From NCBI GenBank assembly GCA_903870305.1, contig CAIQCM010000112.1:1-15311 (forward strand): a stretch of DNA of 15,311 bases. The letters are read 5' to 3'. The stretch comes from an uncultured bacterium (lineage in GTDB: Bacteria > Patescibacteriota > Patescibacteriia > CAIQCM01). Below are positions 8,753 to 15,311 of the stretch, piece by piece; positions within the stretch are counted from its first letter, which is position 1, and every line of letters begins with the position of its first letter. The notes under the pieces are model-generated. The model ran no database searches, was not told where the DNA came from, and saw only the letters and a program-made list of their open reading frames with translations. The position numbers were made by a program, and so were the translations under genes.

Positions 8753-8774
8753 CTCACATCTGAATACCTGTCAA
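8746..8774 (-). promoter_or_regulatory. Promoter of the higBA operon
   Basis: On the minus strand TTGACA (8774-8769), 17-bp spacer, TATAAC (8751-8746). The -10 lies inside the palindromic operator, so a bound repressor should exclude RNA polymerase. Confidence 0.85.
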
Positions 8775-8784
8775 TAGGCCAATT

Positions 8785-8819
8785 TTAAAGAAAAAGCGCC
8801 TCGTAACGATACGAGGCGC
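8785..8819 (-). terminator. Intrinsic terminator after the cyclodipeptide synthase gene
   Basis: Read on the minus strand, GCGCCTCGT, a six-base loop and ACGAGGCGC (8819-8796) are followed by TTTTTCTTTAA. It begins 19 nt after the CDPS stop codon and separates this operon from the toxin-antitoxin promoter just downstream. Confidence 0.88.
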
Positions 8820-8838
8820 GTGCCAACAAACTGTCTGG

Positions 8839-9543
8839 TTAGCCGACCAACCTAACGCTGGCGATGCCCATTGGCGTTTCCGGCTTGAACCAGTTTGGGA
8901 TTTCCGGAAATTTGTCGCTGGTCGCGAGATCATGAGCCAATAGATCAAACTTCCCGAAACCGGGATAGATCACAGCCGAATGTGTGGTATGCGAATCAAT
9001 CGTGCTCATTGGCGAAATAAAGATCGGCAACTCTTGAAGCTGATAGACAGCAATTGCTTCTGCGCGTAGGTCGTCGGTCGGTCGTTGCCGCGCAACCAAG
9101 TACTCTTTGGCAACCTCGATAACGCGCTGATAGAATCCGCGCCTAATGCTGAACGCTCGATAGAGCGCTTCCTTGCGCATAACAAATTCTCTCGTGTGCA
9201 AATCGCCGTAGCCGATGACGCGAACCGTTTCGCGACGCGGATGGTCGCGAAGAACCGACTCAATTCGCGCGCGATACGTATCCTCCAACTGATAACCGCG
9301 CTTAAGCGCCGATGCCCTGCCTTCCTTATCGACATGAAACACATTGGATGAATACAGTCGTCCGGGCAGACAGACAAGTAAACTGTCGCGAGTATGCTCG
9401 ACCGCCCATGTCACCAACTCTTCGAGTCGCCGCCCGTCGCGAAACCACGGAGTGTCGCTTGCGCCCACGAAGAGATTGTGGCGCTTGGCCAGAATCTCTT
9501 CCGACGCAACGCCTAGTGTCTCTTGGATATCGAAGCTGGACAT
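8839..9543 (-). CDS. Cyclodipeptide synthase, XYP subfamily
   Basis: CDPSs take aminoacyl groups from two aminoacyl-tRNAs and join them into a cyclodipeptide (2,5-diketopiperazine). The protein has 234 residues, the usual length. Visible hallmarks: FVGASDTPWF at 25-34, with Ser29 at the place of the nucleophile (Ser37 in AlbC); a basic helix at about 77-95 (RASALKRGYQLEDTYRARI), as expected for tRNA binding; AVYQLQELPIF (165-175), with Tyr167 and Glu171 equivalent to AlbC Tyr178 and Glu182; and VIYPG (191-195), whose Tyr-Pro pair, with Pro32 instead of Asn after the nucleophile, fits XYP rather than NYQ. The start is ATG 9543 because AAAGGAGG lies five nt upstream; a longer in-frame reading to 9627 falls wholly inside the GNAT gene. 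The product amino acids cannot be read from sequence alone. It is translationally coupled to the upstream acetyltransferase. Confidence 0.87.
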   Translation of the reverse strand: MSSFDIQETLGVASEEILAKRHNLFVGASDTPWFRDGRRLEELVTWAVEHTRDSLLVCLPGRLYSSNVFHVDKEGRASALKRGYQLEDTYRARIESVLRDHPRRETVRVIGYGDLHTREFVMRKEALYRAFSIRRGFYQRVIEVAKEYLVARQRPTDDLRAEAIAVYQLQELPIFISPMSTIDSHTTHSAVIYPGFGKFDLLAHDLATSDKFPEIPNWFKPETPMGIASVRLVG

Positions 9544-9995
9544 GGCCGCCTCCTTTCTTCTTGTGCCGACAACGACCGCGACGCCCATCTGAACGGACCG
9601 CCGGCATCGGCGAATCCTCCCGACCAAAACAACTTAAGAGATTTTAGGTTGCCTTGGTTAACCAAACTGACGGCATAAGCCACGCCTTTCAAGCCGAGTC
9701 GTCTCACGGCTTCATCGCACAACCGTTGGGCAACCCCTTGCCTTCTCATCTTCGGCACGACATAGATGTTCTCGATGGTCGCCTTACTGGTCGGATCATG
9801 AACGGCGACCAAGATGAAACCGATAAGCCGTTTGCCGATGAAAGCACCTAGGCACACGTCGCCACTTGATGCGAACCAAGCGGTTAGCTGTCGTTTGTTC
9901 CAGAACGAGTCGTGGCCGATGTGAAATTCCGCTTCTTGAGAGCCAAATCGATGAACGTCAGCGACATCTTTCGGAGCCAATTTTTCAATTTTCAT
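9513..9995 (-). CDS. GNAT-family N-acetyltransferase, partner of the CDPS gene
   Basis: A 160-residue GNAT protein. Motif A is IYVVPKMRRQGVAQRLCDEA (77-96), with the acetyl-CoA pyrophosphate loop RRQGVA (84-89); the later NLKSLKLFWSGGF fits motif B. GNATs transfer acetyl from acetyl-CoA to an amine on a small molecule, peptide or protein; the substrate here is unknown. It has the strongest SD of the window (AAGGAGGGAG, ending one base before ATG 9995). Its last 31 bp overlap the CDPS start and contain the CDPS SD, so the two form one translationally coupled operon. It could acetylate a side chain of the cyclodipeptide or serve in self-protection; both are inference. Confidence 0.9.
   Translation of the reverse strand: MKIEKLAPKDVADVHRFGSQEAEFHIGHDSFWNKRQLTAWFASSGDVCLGAFIGKRLIGFILVAVHDPTSKATIENIYVVPKMRRQGVAQRLCDEAVRRLGLKGVAYAVSLVNQGNLKSLKLFWSGGFADAGGPFRWASRSLSAQEERRRPCPASISKRH
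9549..9556 (-). promoter_or_regulatory. Strong ribosome binding site of the CDPS gene
   Basis: AAAGGAGG with five nt to ATG 9543. It decides the CDPS start and lies inside the GNAT coding sequence. Similar strength is seen only at the GNAT gene (GGAGG at 10004-10000). Confidence 0.85.
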
Positions 9996-10010
9996 TCTCC
10001 CTCCTTCATA

Positions 10011-10041
10011 GCTTCTTACAATAAGAAGCCGCGACTGTCAA
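10011..10041 (-). promoter_or_regulatory. Promoter of the GNAT-CDPS operon with overlapping palindrome
   Basis: On the minus strand TTGACA (10041-10036) is followed after 17 bp by TAAGAA (10018-10013), a weak -10. An inverted repeat GCTTCTTA (10011-10018), CAA, TAAGAAGC (10022-10029) covers the -10 and part of the spacer, as an operator would. It could instead be a short leader hairpin if transcription starts further upstream. Confidence 0.6.
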
Positions 10042-10046
10042 TCGTC

Positions 10047-10080
10047 AAAAAATCGTCGAGATAAGCTCGACGATTTTTTT
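10047..10080. terminator. Bidirectional intrinsic terminator downstream of uvrA
   Basis: AAAAAATCGTCGAG (10047-10060), loop ATAAG, CTCGACGATTTTTT (10066-10079): a 14-bp stem with A and T tracts on both sides. It ends the uvrA transcript (minus strand) and stands just before the -35 of the GNAT-CDPS promoter. Confidence 0.88.
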
Positions 10081-10163
10081 AATATCTAATATCTAACGAC
10101 TACTAATCCGACGATCGGAACCGCTAACCGGATTCTTGGTTTCCGGATTAGACATTAGATATT
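10081..10163. repeat. Nested inverted repeat with 7-bp units between uvrA and its terminator
   Basis: The outer arms are AATATCTAAT (10081-10090) and ATTAGATATT (10154-10163), the next arms CTAATCCG (10103-10110) and CGGATTAG (10144-10151). The left end is tandem AATATCT, AATATCT (10081-10094), the right end tandem ATTAGAC, ATTAGAT (10147-10160). It could fold into a long branched hairpin in the uvrA 3' region. No coding potential is seen. Confidence 0.7.
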
Positions 10164-10166
10164 CAG

Positions 10167-12995
10167 CTACAGCACTTCTTTCAAATACTTCCCCGTCACG
10201 CTTTTCGGGTTCTTAGCAACCTCCTTAGGCGTGCCTTCGGCGACGATCTCACCGCCGCGGATCCCGCCATCGGGGCCCATGTCGATCACCCAATCGGATG
10301 ATTTTATGACGTCGAGGTTGTGTTCGATGATGAGGACCGTATTCCCCTTTTCAACAAGTTCATGAAGCACGGCCAAGAGGCGCTTGATATCGTCAAAGTG
10401 CAAGCCGGTGGTCGGCTCGTCCAAGATGTAGAGCGTGCGTCCGGTCTCGCGGCGCGAAAGTTCGGTGGCAAGTTTCACGCGCTGCGCCTCGCCGCCCGAG
10501 AGCGTGTTAGCCGGCTGACCCAAGCGGATGTAACCCAAACCGACTTCGCATAAGACGCCAAGCTTGTCGGAAATAGCCGGCTGGTCGGTAAAAAAGCGGC
10601 GCGCTTCTTCAACAGTCATCTCAAGCACATCGGCGATGGTCTTGTCCTTATAATGCACTTCCAAAGCTTCACGATTGTAGCGTTTGCCATGGCACTCTTT
10701 GCACTCGATGTACACGTCCGGCAAAAAGAACATTTCAATCTGCACAAAACCCTCGCCCGAACAGGCCTCGCAGCGGCCGCCGCCTTTCACATTAAACGAG
10801 AACTTGCCAGCGTCGTAGCCCTTGGCCTTGGCTTCGGGAATTTCCGTGAACAAATCGCGAATGGCCGTGAAAACGCCGGTGTAGGTGGCCGGGTTTGACC
10901 GCGGCGTGCGGCCGATGGGCGACTGGTCAACGGCTACGACCTTGTCGATGTTCTCAATGCCTTTGATGGTTTTATGTTTCCCTGGCAGTTCGCGGGCGCG
11001 GTGCAATTTGGCCGAAAGCGCTTTACCTAAAATATCCAAGATGAGCGTGGATTTGCCCGAGCCGGAGACGCCGGAGACGGTCACCATTTTCCCGAGCGGG
11101 ATCTTGGCATCGACGTTCTTTAGGTTGAATTCTTGCGCGCCAAGAACGGTCAAATATTTGCCATTGCCTTTCCTATATGACTTCGGCGTCGCCAGTTCTT
11201 TCTTGCCGGACAAATATTGGCCGGTCAATGACTTGGGATTTTTCATGACTTGCGCGGGCGTTCCTTCGGCGACAATTTCGCCGCCATACTCCCCGGCCCC
11301 GGGTCCCACGTCAATTAACCAATCGGCGTTCCGCATGGTTGCGGCATCGTGTTCGACAACAATGACCGAATTCCCAAGGTCGCGCAGTTTGGTGAGCGCG
11401 CCAAAAAGTTTGTCCGTGTCGCGCGGATGCAGACCGATCGACGGCTCGTCGAGGATGTAAATGACCCCCGAAAGCGAGGTACCGAGCTGGGTTGAAAGCC
11501 GCACGCGCTGGGCTTCGCCGCCTGAGAGCGTCACGGCCGAGCGATCCAAGGTGAGGTAGCCGAGCCCGACGTCAAGCAGATATTCAAGCCGCACGATGAT
11601 CTCTTTGGCAATGGGTTTGGAAATTTTTATTTCGTCTTCACTAAGCTCGAATTTTTTGCCATTTCCGTTTTTTGAGATCGAAGAAAAAAATGCGGCGACC
11701 TCGTCGATCGGCTGGCTCACGACATCGGAGACCGACTTCCCCGCAAAGCGCACGGCGAGCGCTTCGGGGCGCAAACGGCGACCGTTGCAGGCCGGGCAAA
11801 TAAGCGTTTGCATGTAATCCTCAAGTTCTTTCCTAACATAATCCGAATCGGTCTCGCGATAACGCGCCTCGAGGTTGGCGATAATGCCTTCGAACATTAA
11901 TTCTTGGCTGCCCACTTTGTAAAGTTCGCCGTCGGTGCCGTAGAGCAGAATGTCCATCGCTTTTTTTGTGAACTCCGTAACCGGCATATTCACGCTAAAA
12001 CCATAGCGATGGCCGACCTCGTCGATCAATTCCATATTGCCTTCGCGGTTTCCCGCGATCCGCATCCACGGCTTGATCGCGCCCTGGGCGATCGTGAGCT
12101 TGCGGTTGGGGATGACGAGCTCAGGCACAAAGACGAGCTTGGTGCCAAGTCCGGTGCAAGCGGCGCAAGCGCCTTGCGGGTTGTTGAACGAGAAAAGACG
12201 CGGCTCGATCGCCGGAAGCGAAATGCCGTCCTTGGGACACATCAGGTCTTTTGAGAGTTTGACCGTTTCCCCGGTCGCAAGTTTCACTATTTCGATGAAG
12301 CCATCACCCCACTCCAACCCGTGCTCGGCGATTATTTTGGCGCGCGAGAACTCCGGCGCCGTGGTGAGCCGCGCCACGACCGCCTCAATAGTGTGGCGCT
12401 TTTCGCGCGACAAGCGTTCGAGCTTGGCTTCGGCCGTGCTCTTCAACTCGCCATCAAGCCGCACTTCGGCCACTCCCCCTTTTTCCAATTCTTGAAAAAT
12501 GTGTTTGTGTTCGCCGCGTTCATCGGAAACCACCGGCGCGAGCACGACGGTTGCGCCCGAGGCCGTTTCTTTCATAATGCGTTTGGCGATGTCTTCGACG
12601 GTTTGCGCCGCTACCGGCGTGCCGCATAGGTGGCAATGCGGCCGACCGGCGCGCGCGTAAAGCAAACGCAGGAAGTCGTAAATTTCCGTGATCGTGCCAA
12701 CGGTCGAACGCGGGTTCTGCGAACTCGAGCGCTGGTCGATGGCGATGGTCGGCGAAAGCCCGTTGATCTCGTCAACATCCGGTTTGTCCTGAAGTTCCAA
12801 GAATTGCCGCGCGTAGGACGAGAGCGACTCCATATAACGGCGCTGCCCCTCGGCGTAAATAGTGTCGAAAGCGATCGATGATTTTCCCGAGCCGGACAAA
12901 CCGGTCATCACGACCAATTTACCCTTGGGAATATCAAGTGAAACATTTTTTAGGTTATGAACGCGCGCGCCCTTGATCGAGATCTTTTCCGGCAT
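10167..12995 (-). CDS. uvrA: Excinuclease ABC subunit A (UvrA)
   Basis: Damage-recognition ATPase of nucleotide excision repair; a UvrA dimer loads UvrB on lesions. 942 residues, full length. First Walker [10 protein letters not shown] (32-40), ABC signature [11 protein letters not shown] (about 495), second Walker [10 protein letters not shown] (about 640), zinc module [13 protein letters not shown] with [10 protein letters not shown] (about 740-770), second signature [17 protein letters not shown] (about 838), Walker [14 protein letters not shown]. The first zinc module reads C253-P-K-D256, then GACAAC near 274-279, so Asp stands where a CxxC Cys is usual. The start at 12995 follows an AT-rich leader without SD. 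No clear promoter is seen in 12996-13035, just beyond the terminator of the upstream gene. Confidence 0.97.
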   Translation of the reverse strand: MPEKISIKGARVHNLKNVSLDIPKGKLVVMTGLSGSGKSSIAFDTIYAEGQRRYMESLSSYARQFLELQDKPDVDEINGLSPTIAIDQRSSSQNPRSTVGTITEIYDFLRLLYARAGRPHCHLCGTPVAAQTVEDIAKRIMKETASGATVVLAPVVSDERGEHKHIFQELEKGGVAEVRLDGELKSTAEAKLERLSREKRHTIEAVVARLTTAPEFSRAKIIAEHGLEWGDGFIEIVKLATGETVKLSKDLMCPKDGISLPAIEPRLFSFNNPQGACAACTGLGTKLVFVPELVIPNRKLTIAQGAIKPWMRIAGNREGNMELIDEVGHRYGFSVNMPVTEFTKKAMDILLYGTDGELYKVGSQELMFEGIIANLEARYRETDSDYVRKELEDYMQTLICPACNGRRLRPEALAVRFAGKSVSDVVSQPIDEVAAFFSSISKNGNGKKFELSEDEIKISKPIAKEIIVRLEYLLDVGLGYLTLDRSAVTLSGGEAQRVRLSTQLGTSLSGVIYILDEPSIGLHPRDTDKLFGALTKLRDLGNSVIVVEHDAATMRNADWLIDVGPGAGEYGGEIVAEGTPAQVMKNPKSLTGQYLSGKKELATPKSYRKGNGKYLTVLGAQEFNLKNVDAKIPLGKMVTVSGVSGSGKSTLILDILGKALSAKLHRARELPGKHKTIKGIENIDKVVAVDQSPIGRTPRSNPATYTGVFTAIRDLFTEIPEAKAKGYDAGKFSFNVKGGGRCEACSGEGFVQIEMFFLPDVYIECKECHGKRYNREALEVHYKDKTIADVLEMTVEEARRFFTDQPAISDKLGVLCEVGLGYIRLGQPANTLSGGEAQRVKLATELSRRETGRTLYILDEPTTGLHFDDIKRLLAVLHELVEKGNTVLIIEHNLDVIKSSDWVIDMGPDGGIRGGEIVAEGTPKEVAKNPKSVTGKYLKEVL

Positions 12996-13035
12996 GTAAA
13001 AATAGTGGGTTTATGAGAACAAAAAGCGTAGCACG

Positions 13036-13072
13036 AAAACAAAGACGCCGCAACCCCCCAAGGGTCGCGGCG
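13036..13072 (-). terminator. Intrinsic terminator after the cysteine-rich protein gene
   Basis: On the minus strand CGCCGCGACCC (13072-13062), short loop, GGGTTGCGGCG (13056-13046), 11 pairs with one mismatch-like G-U, followed by TCTTTGTTTT. It lies about 20 nt after the TAG at 13094-13096. Confidence 0.82.
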
Positions 13073-13093
13073 CTTATCGATCATTATTGTAAA

Positions 13094-14692
13094 CTATTTA
13101 CACGATCCTCCGGTGCAAACCCCGCTCACGCACATGTTGGTGGCATTACAGGGCGAACCGTTACCGCCCATGCTGACACACCTTCCCACAAAACTCGGGT
13201 CAACCGTGTAACTCTTCGAACTAAGGAAGCTGGATTGGTCGCCGGACAAACAATACATGTTTTTAGCGCATTGCCCGTCGCTGCCGCAACCCAAGCAACC
13301 GTCGGCCTTGTCATTTAAACAACAGGTCGCTTTCCAAACCAAGGACGGATCCGATTGGTACCACTTATGGCATGTAAAACCGTCTTTGGCCCTGCAGTCA
13401 TCTTGTCCATTGGCGAGACAATCCGTTCCCTGGCCGGAAGCAATGCACGACTGTTTCCCGCCGCACTTTTCGCCGGTGGCACATTGGTCATCGCTGGTGC
13501 AGCCAAAAGCATTGGTGCAAAGGACATAATGGTCGTTGCTGTCGGTCGTACTGCCGGGCGCGGGCGGGTTGTTGATATTGGGGATTGAGCATTGATTGCT
13601 GATGCACTTGAAACCCGCGGAGCAATCAAGGGTGTTTCCGCAGGGCTGGCACGCACCGCCCGAAGAACAGAACCACAATCCGCCGGCGCCTTGGACACAC
13701 GCTCCGGTGGCGCATGTTTTAGTCCCCGCCCCGTCGACTTGGCACGCGCCACCGACTTGACCGGTATTGCCTGATTGCGTCGTCGAAAGATCGATACACT
13801 TGGAACCTGTTATGTCCCAACTGCACTTTTTCGAGGGATCGGCAGAATTATCTTCACAGGTATCCTTTGGGCGGCTCCCGCAATCAACCGGCCCGATGTC
13901 GCATGCTTTGATGAGCTGGATCGACGGCAGGCGCAAACTTAAAATGTCCGGATTAACGGTAAGGAGCAAGGTGTAAGAAAGTGCGGCCAGCACCAAACCG
14001 ATCACCGCATTTTTGATCATTCCCTTGCCCTCTTCAACTCCGGCGCCGCCCGCCGCTGACATATAACGGAAACCGCCGATCATGATAAAAATGACGGCAA
14101 GAACCGCCGCTATTCCCAACCCAAGCTGGTAGGCGGCGGCCAGGTATTGGGAAAGGTTTGCCTGAGTAAGCGTGCCTAAACCAACACCCAAATTGATTGG
14201 CGCGTCATTGTAATAACAATACGGTCCGCTGGTCTGCCCGGGCGGCGCTTTCCAAACGCCGATCAGCGCTCCGGCGCTATTCTTTGCATTGTTGCAGTCG
14301 GGCTGGGTCCAAATGCCGCCGGGCGGACATTTGACAGCGCGACCCCCGGGTCCCGCTGATCCCGGCGACGGCGGCGCCGTCGTGCCCCAAAACACGAATT
14401 TTTGGTTAAGCGGAGGGTTGGTGCACAAATTTTGGCAATCGGCTTGGCTTGAGGTAACCCCCTTTTTGTACGATCCCGATCCGGCGTCGCACCAACAAAA
14501 AGTGGATGGCGGAATTGCAGCCGGGGTAATTGATGTAGGATTATCCGGTGTCGCGGGGGGCGGAGAATCCCCGCCTCCAAATGCTTGTGCCGCACGCGGC
14601 ATCGTCAAAACCGATAATGGCAAAATAATAATAAACAGCGCAAGAAGTATCGCCGGAACGATCGCGTTATGTCTGACGCATGCTAGCTTCAT
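13094..14692 (-). CDS. Secreted or membrane cysteine-rich protein with T4SS-pilin-like core
   Basis: A 532-residue protein. Residues 1-37 are a signal peptide (basic start, hydrophobic 11-30, AQA cleavage motif). A Pro/Gly-rich linker with about seven Cys follows. Residues 180-256 hold two membrane spans (about 189-208 and 228-246) joined by a short loop (FRYMSAAGGAGVEEGKGMI), the layout of the VirB2/TrbC-like 'T4SS pilin' family common in CPR genomes. Residues 264-532 contain 33 cysteines in loosely repeated blocks of the type C-x(4-6)-C-x(3-5)-G-x(2)-C (for example DDQCATGEKCGGKQSC and CNATNMCVSGVCTGGSC), like small disulfide-bonded Dickkopf or EGF-like modules. An extracellular, disulfide-stabilised surface protein is likely. 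It starts two nt after the stop of a DsbA-like gene, so the two are coupled. No SD. Exact function unknown. Confidence 0.9.
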   Translation of the reverse strand: MKLACVRHNAIVPAILLALFIIILPLSVLTMPRAAQAFGGGDSPPPATPDNPTSITPAAIPPSTFCWCDAGSGSYKKGVTSSQADCQNLCTNPPLNQKFVFWGTTAPPSPGSAGPGGRAVKCPPGGIWTQPDCNNAKNSAGALIGVWKAPPGQTSGPYCYYNDAPINLGVGLGTLTQANLSQYLAAAYQLGLGIAAVLAVIFIMIGGFRYMSAAGGAGVEEGKGMIKNAVIGLVLAALSYTLLLTVNPDILSLRLPSIQLIKACDIGPVDCGSRPKDTCEDNSADPSKKCSWDITGSKCIDLSTTQSGNTGQVGGACQVDGAGTKTCATGACVQGAGGLWFCSSGGACQPCGNTLDCSAGFKCISNQCSIPNINNPPAPGSTTDSNDHYVLCTNAFGCTSDDQCATGEKCGGKQSCIASGQGTDCLANGQDDCRAKDGFTCHKWYQSDPSLVWKATCCLNDKADGCLGCGSDGQCAKNMYCLSGDQSSFLSSKSYTVDPSFVGRCVSMGGNGSPCNATNMCVSGVCTGGSCK

Positions 14693-14694
14693 TT

Positions 14695-15279
14695 CTATTT
14701 GAACAATTTAAGTATCTTTTGCCAAAAATCAGCAGGAGCTGCGCCGTCAAACTTATCACCGTTCACGAATAAGGTCGGCGTGCCGGTAACTCCCAGCACC
14801 AGGCCGGCTTTATAGTCCGCAGAGACGACGGCGGCTTCTTTCCCCGACTTTATGCAGGTGTCGTATTTAGCCCCATCAGCACCAACGCCCACCGCATAAC
14901 GGCGTAGATCGTCGGCGCTGAATGTTCCGGCGTCGTTCTGGTTGGCGAAAAGCGCATCATTCATGGCCCAAAACTTGCCTTGCTCGCCGACGCAAGCGGC
15001 GGCTTCGGCGGCATCTTGCGCGCCGGGGTGGAGCAACGCACCGGTCGAATCGTCGACGGTCGGGAAATTGCGTTCCTGGAGCCAAACGCGGTCGGGATTG
15101 GAAACGGCCAGCTCGCGGATGATCGAGTTTTCTTCTTTTGAATACGGACAACCGAAATCAACGAACTCGACCACCCGGATAGGCGCCTGAGCGCTCCCGA
15201 GCGTCGGGGCGGTATTGGATTCGGCATTAACTGCGGTCCATTTGGTGAGGAGTAATTTCTTAGGGCTGAGTCGATTCAT
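14695..15279 (-). CDS. DsbA-like thioredoxin-fold protein with CPYS active site, possibly 5' incomplete
   Basis: A 194-residue protein of the DsbA/Thioredoxin_4 family: VVEFVDFGCPYSKEE (36-50) holds the redox site, and TGTPTLFVNG (165-174) has the cis-proline loop. DsbA-type enzymes make or rearrange disulfides outside the cytoplasm. The second active-site Cys is Ser (C44-P-Y-S47), so it is a monothiol variant that may act by mixed disulfide or isomerisation rather than oxidation. No signal peptide or membrane span is visible after Met1, yet the frame is open without stop to the window edge, so the true start may lie outside. Against that, TATAAA (15306-15301) could be a -10 box for the start at 15279. 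It directly precedes the cysteine-rich gene, its likely client. Confidence 0.85.
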   Translation of the reverse strand: MNRLSPKKLLLTKWTAVNAESNTAPTLGSAQAPIRVVEFVDFGCPYSKEENSIIRELAVSNPDRVWLQERNFPTVDDSTGALLHPGAQDAAEAAACVGEQGKFWAMNDALFANQNDAGTFSADDLRRYAVGVGADGAKYDTCIKSGKEAAVVSADYKAGLVLGVTGTPTLFVNGDKFDGAAPADFWQKILKLFK

Positions 15280-15311
15280 CGGTAATGCATTCCTATTCTT
15301 TTTATAAGGCG

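Noticed and set aside
9544..9627. Longer CDPS start at 9627
   Set aside because: The added residues lie wholly within the GNAT gene, and ATG 9543 has a strong SD.
10081..10163. Transposon ends or a miniature mobile element
   Set aside because: Nested inverted repeats are present, but no target-site duplication is visible and the 7-bp period explains part of the symmetry.
10885..12629. Several plus-strand reading frames opposite uvrA
   Set aside because: All mirror the uvrA codons, which encode clear UvrA motifs.

Overview
The window looks like core chromosome of a reduced-genome bacterium of the Candidate Phyla Radiation (Patescibacteria), probably a Parcubacteria-type lineage. This is inference from gene content and style: tightly packed genes, almost no Shine-Dalgarno (SD) sequences, promoters that start inside or just after the previous terminator, a four-domain S1 protein, a lone PilB-type ATPase, and a cysteine-rich protein built on a type IV secretion pilin-like membrane core. 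No rRNA, tRNA, CRISPR or insertion sequence is visible.

Plus-strand half (1-7450): 1-305 holds no convincing gene but carries an inverted repeat, a consensus sigma70-type promoter and a structured leader for the S1 protein. Then come FtsH, a polytopic membrane protein overlapping a coiled-coil hypothetical protein, a PilB/GspE ATPase, and ribosomal protein L19. Four of these transcripts (S1, ftsH, pilB, rplS) have a stem-loop close to the predicted 5' end, 11-23 nt before the start codon, and no clear SD.

Minus-strand accessory block (7489-10041), between rplS and uvrA: a small hypothetical protein, a HigB/HigA-type toxin-antitoxin pair with a perfect 20-bp palindromic operator over its -10 box, then a two-gene operon of a GNAT acetyltransferase and a cyclodipeptide synthase (CDPS). 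The CDPS has the catalytic Ser, Tyr and Glu positions and the Tyr-Pro pair of the XYP subfamily. Both genes of this operon have strong GGAGG SD sequences, unlike nearly everything else here, which suggests a small acquired natural-product cassette. It is bounded by terminators on both sides and has its own promoter with a palindrome over the -10.

Minus-strand end (10047-15311): a terminator, a nested inverted repeat with 7-bp units, uvrA, then a two-gene unit of a DsbA-like thioredoxin-fold protein with a CPYS active site and a 532-residue secreted or membrane cysteine-rich protein with about 40 cysteines. The DsbA-like reading frame stays open to the window edge.

The most interesting items are the GNAT-CDPS cassette, the recurrent leader hairpins, the 7-bp-period intergenic repeats at three sites, and the pairing of a monothiol DsbA variant with a cysteine-rich pilin-like fusion.
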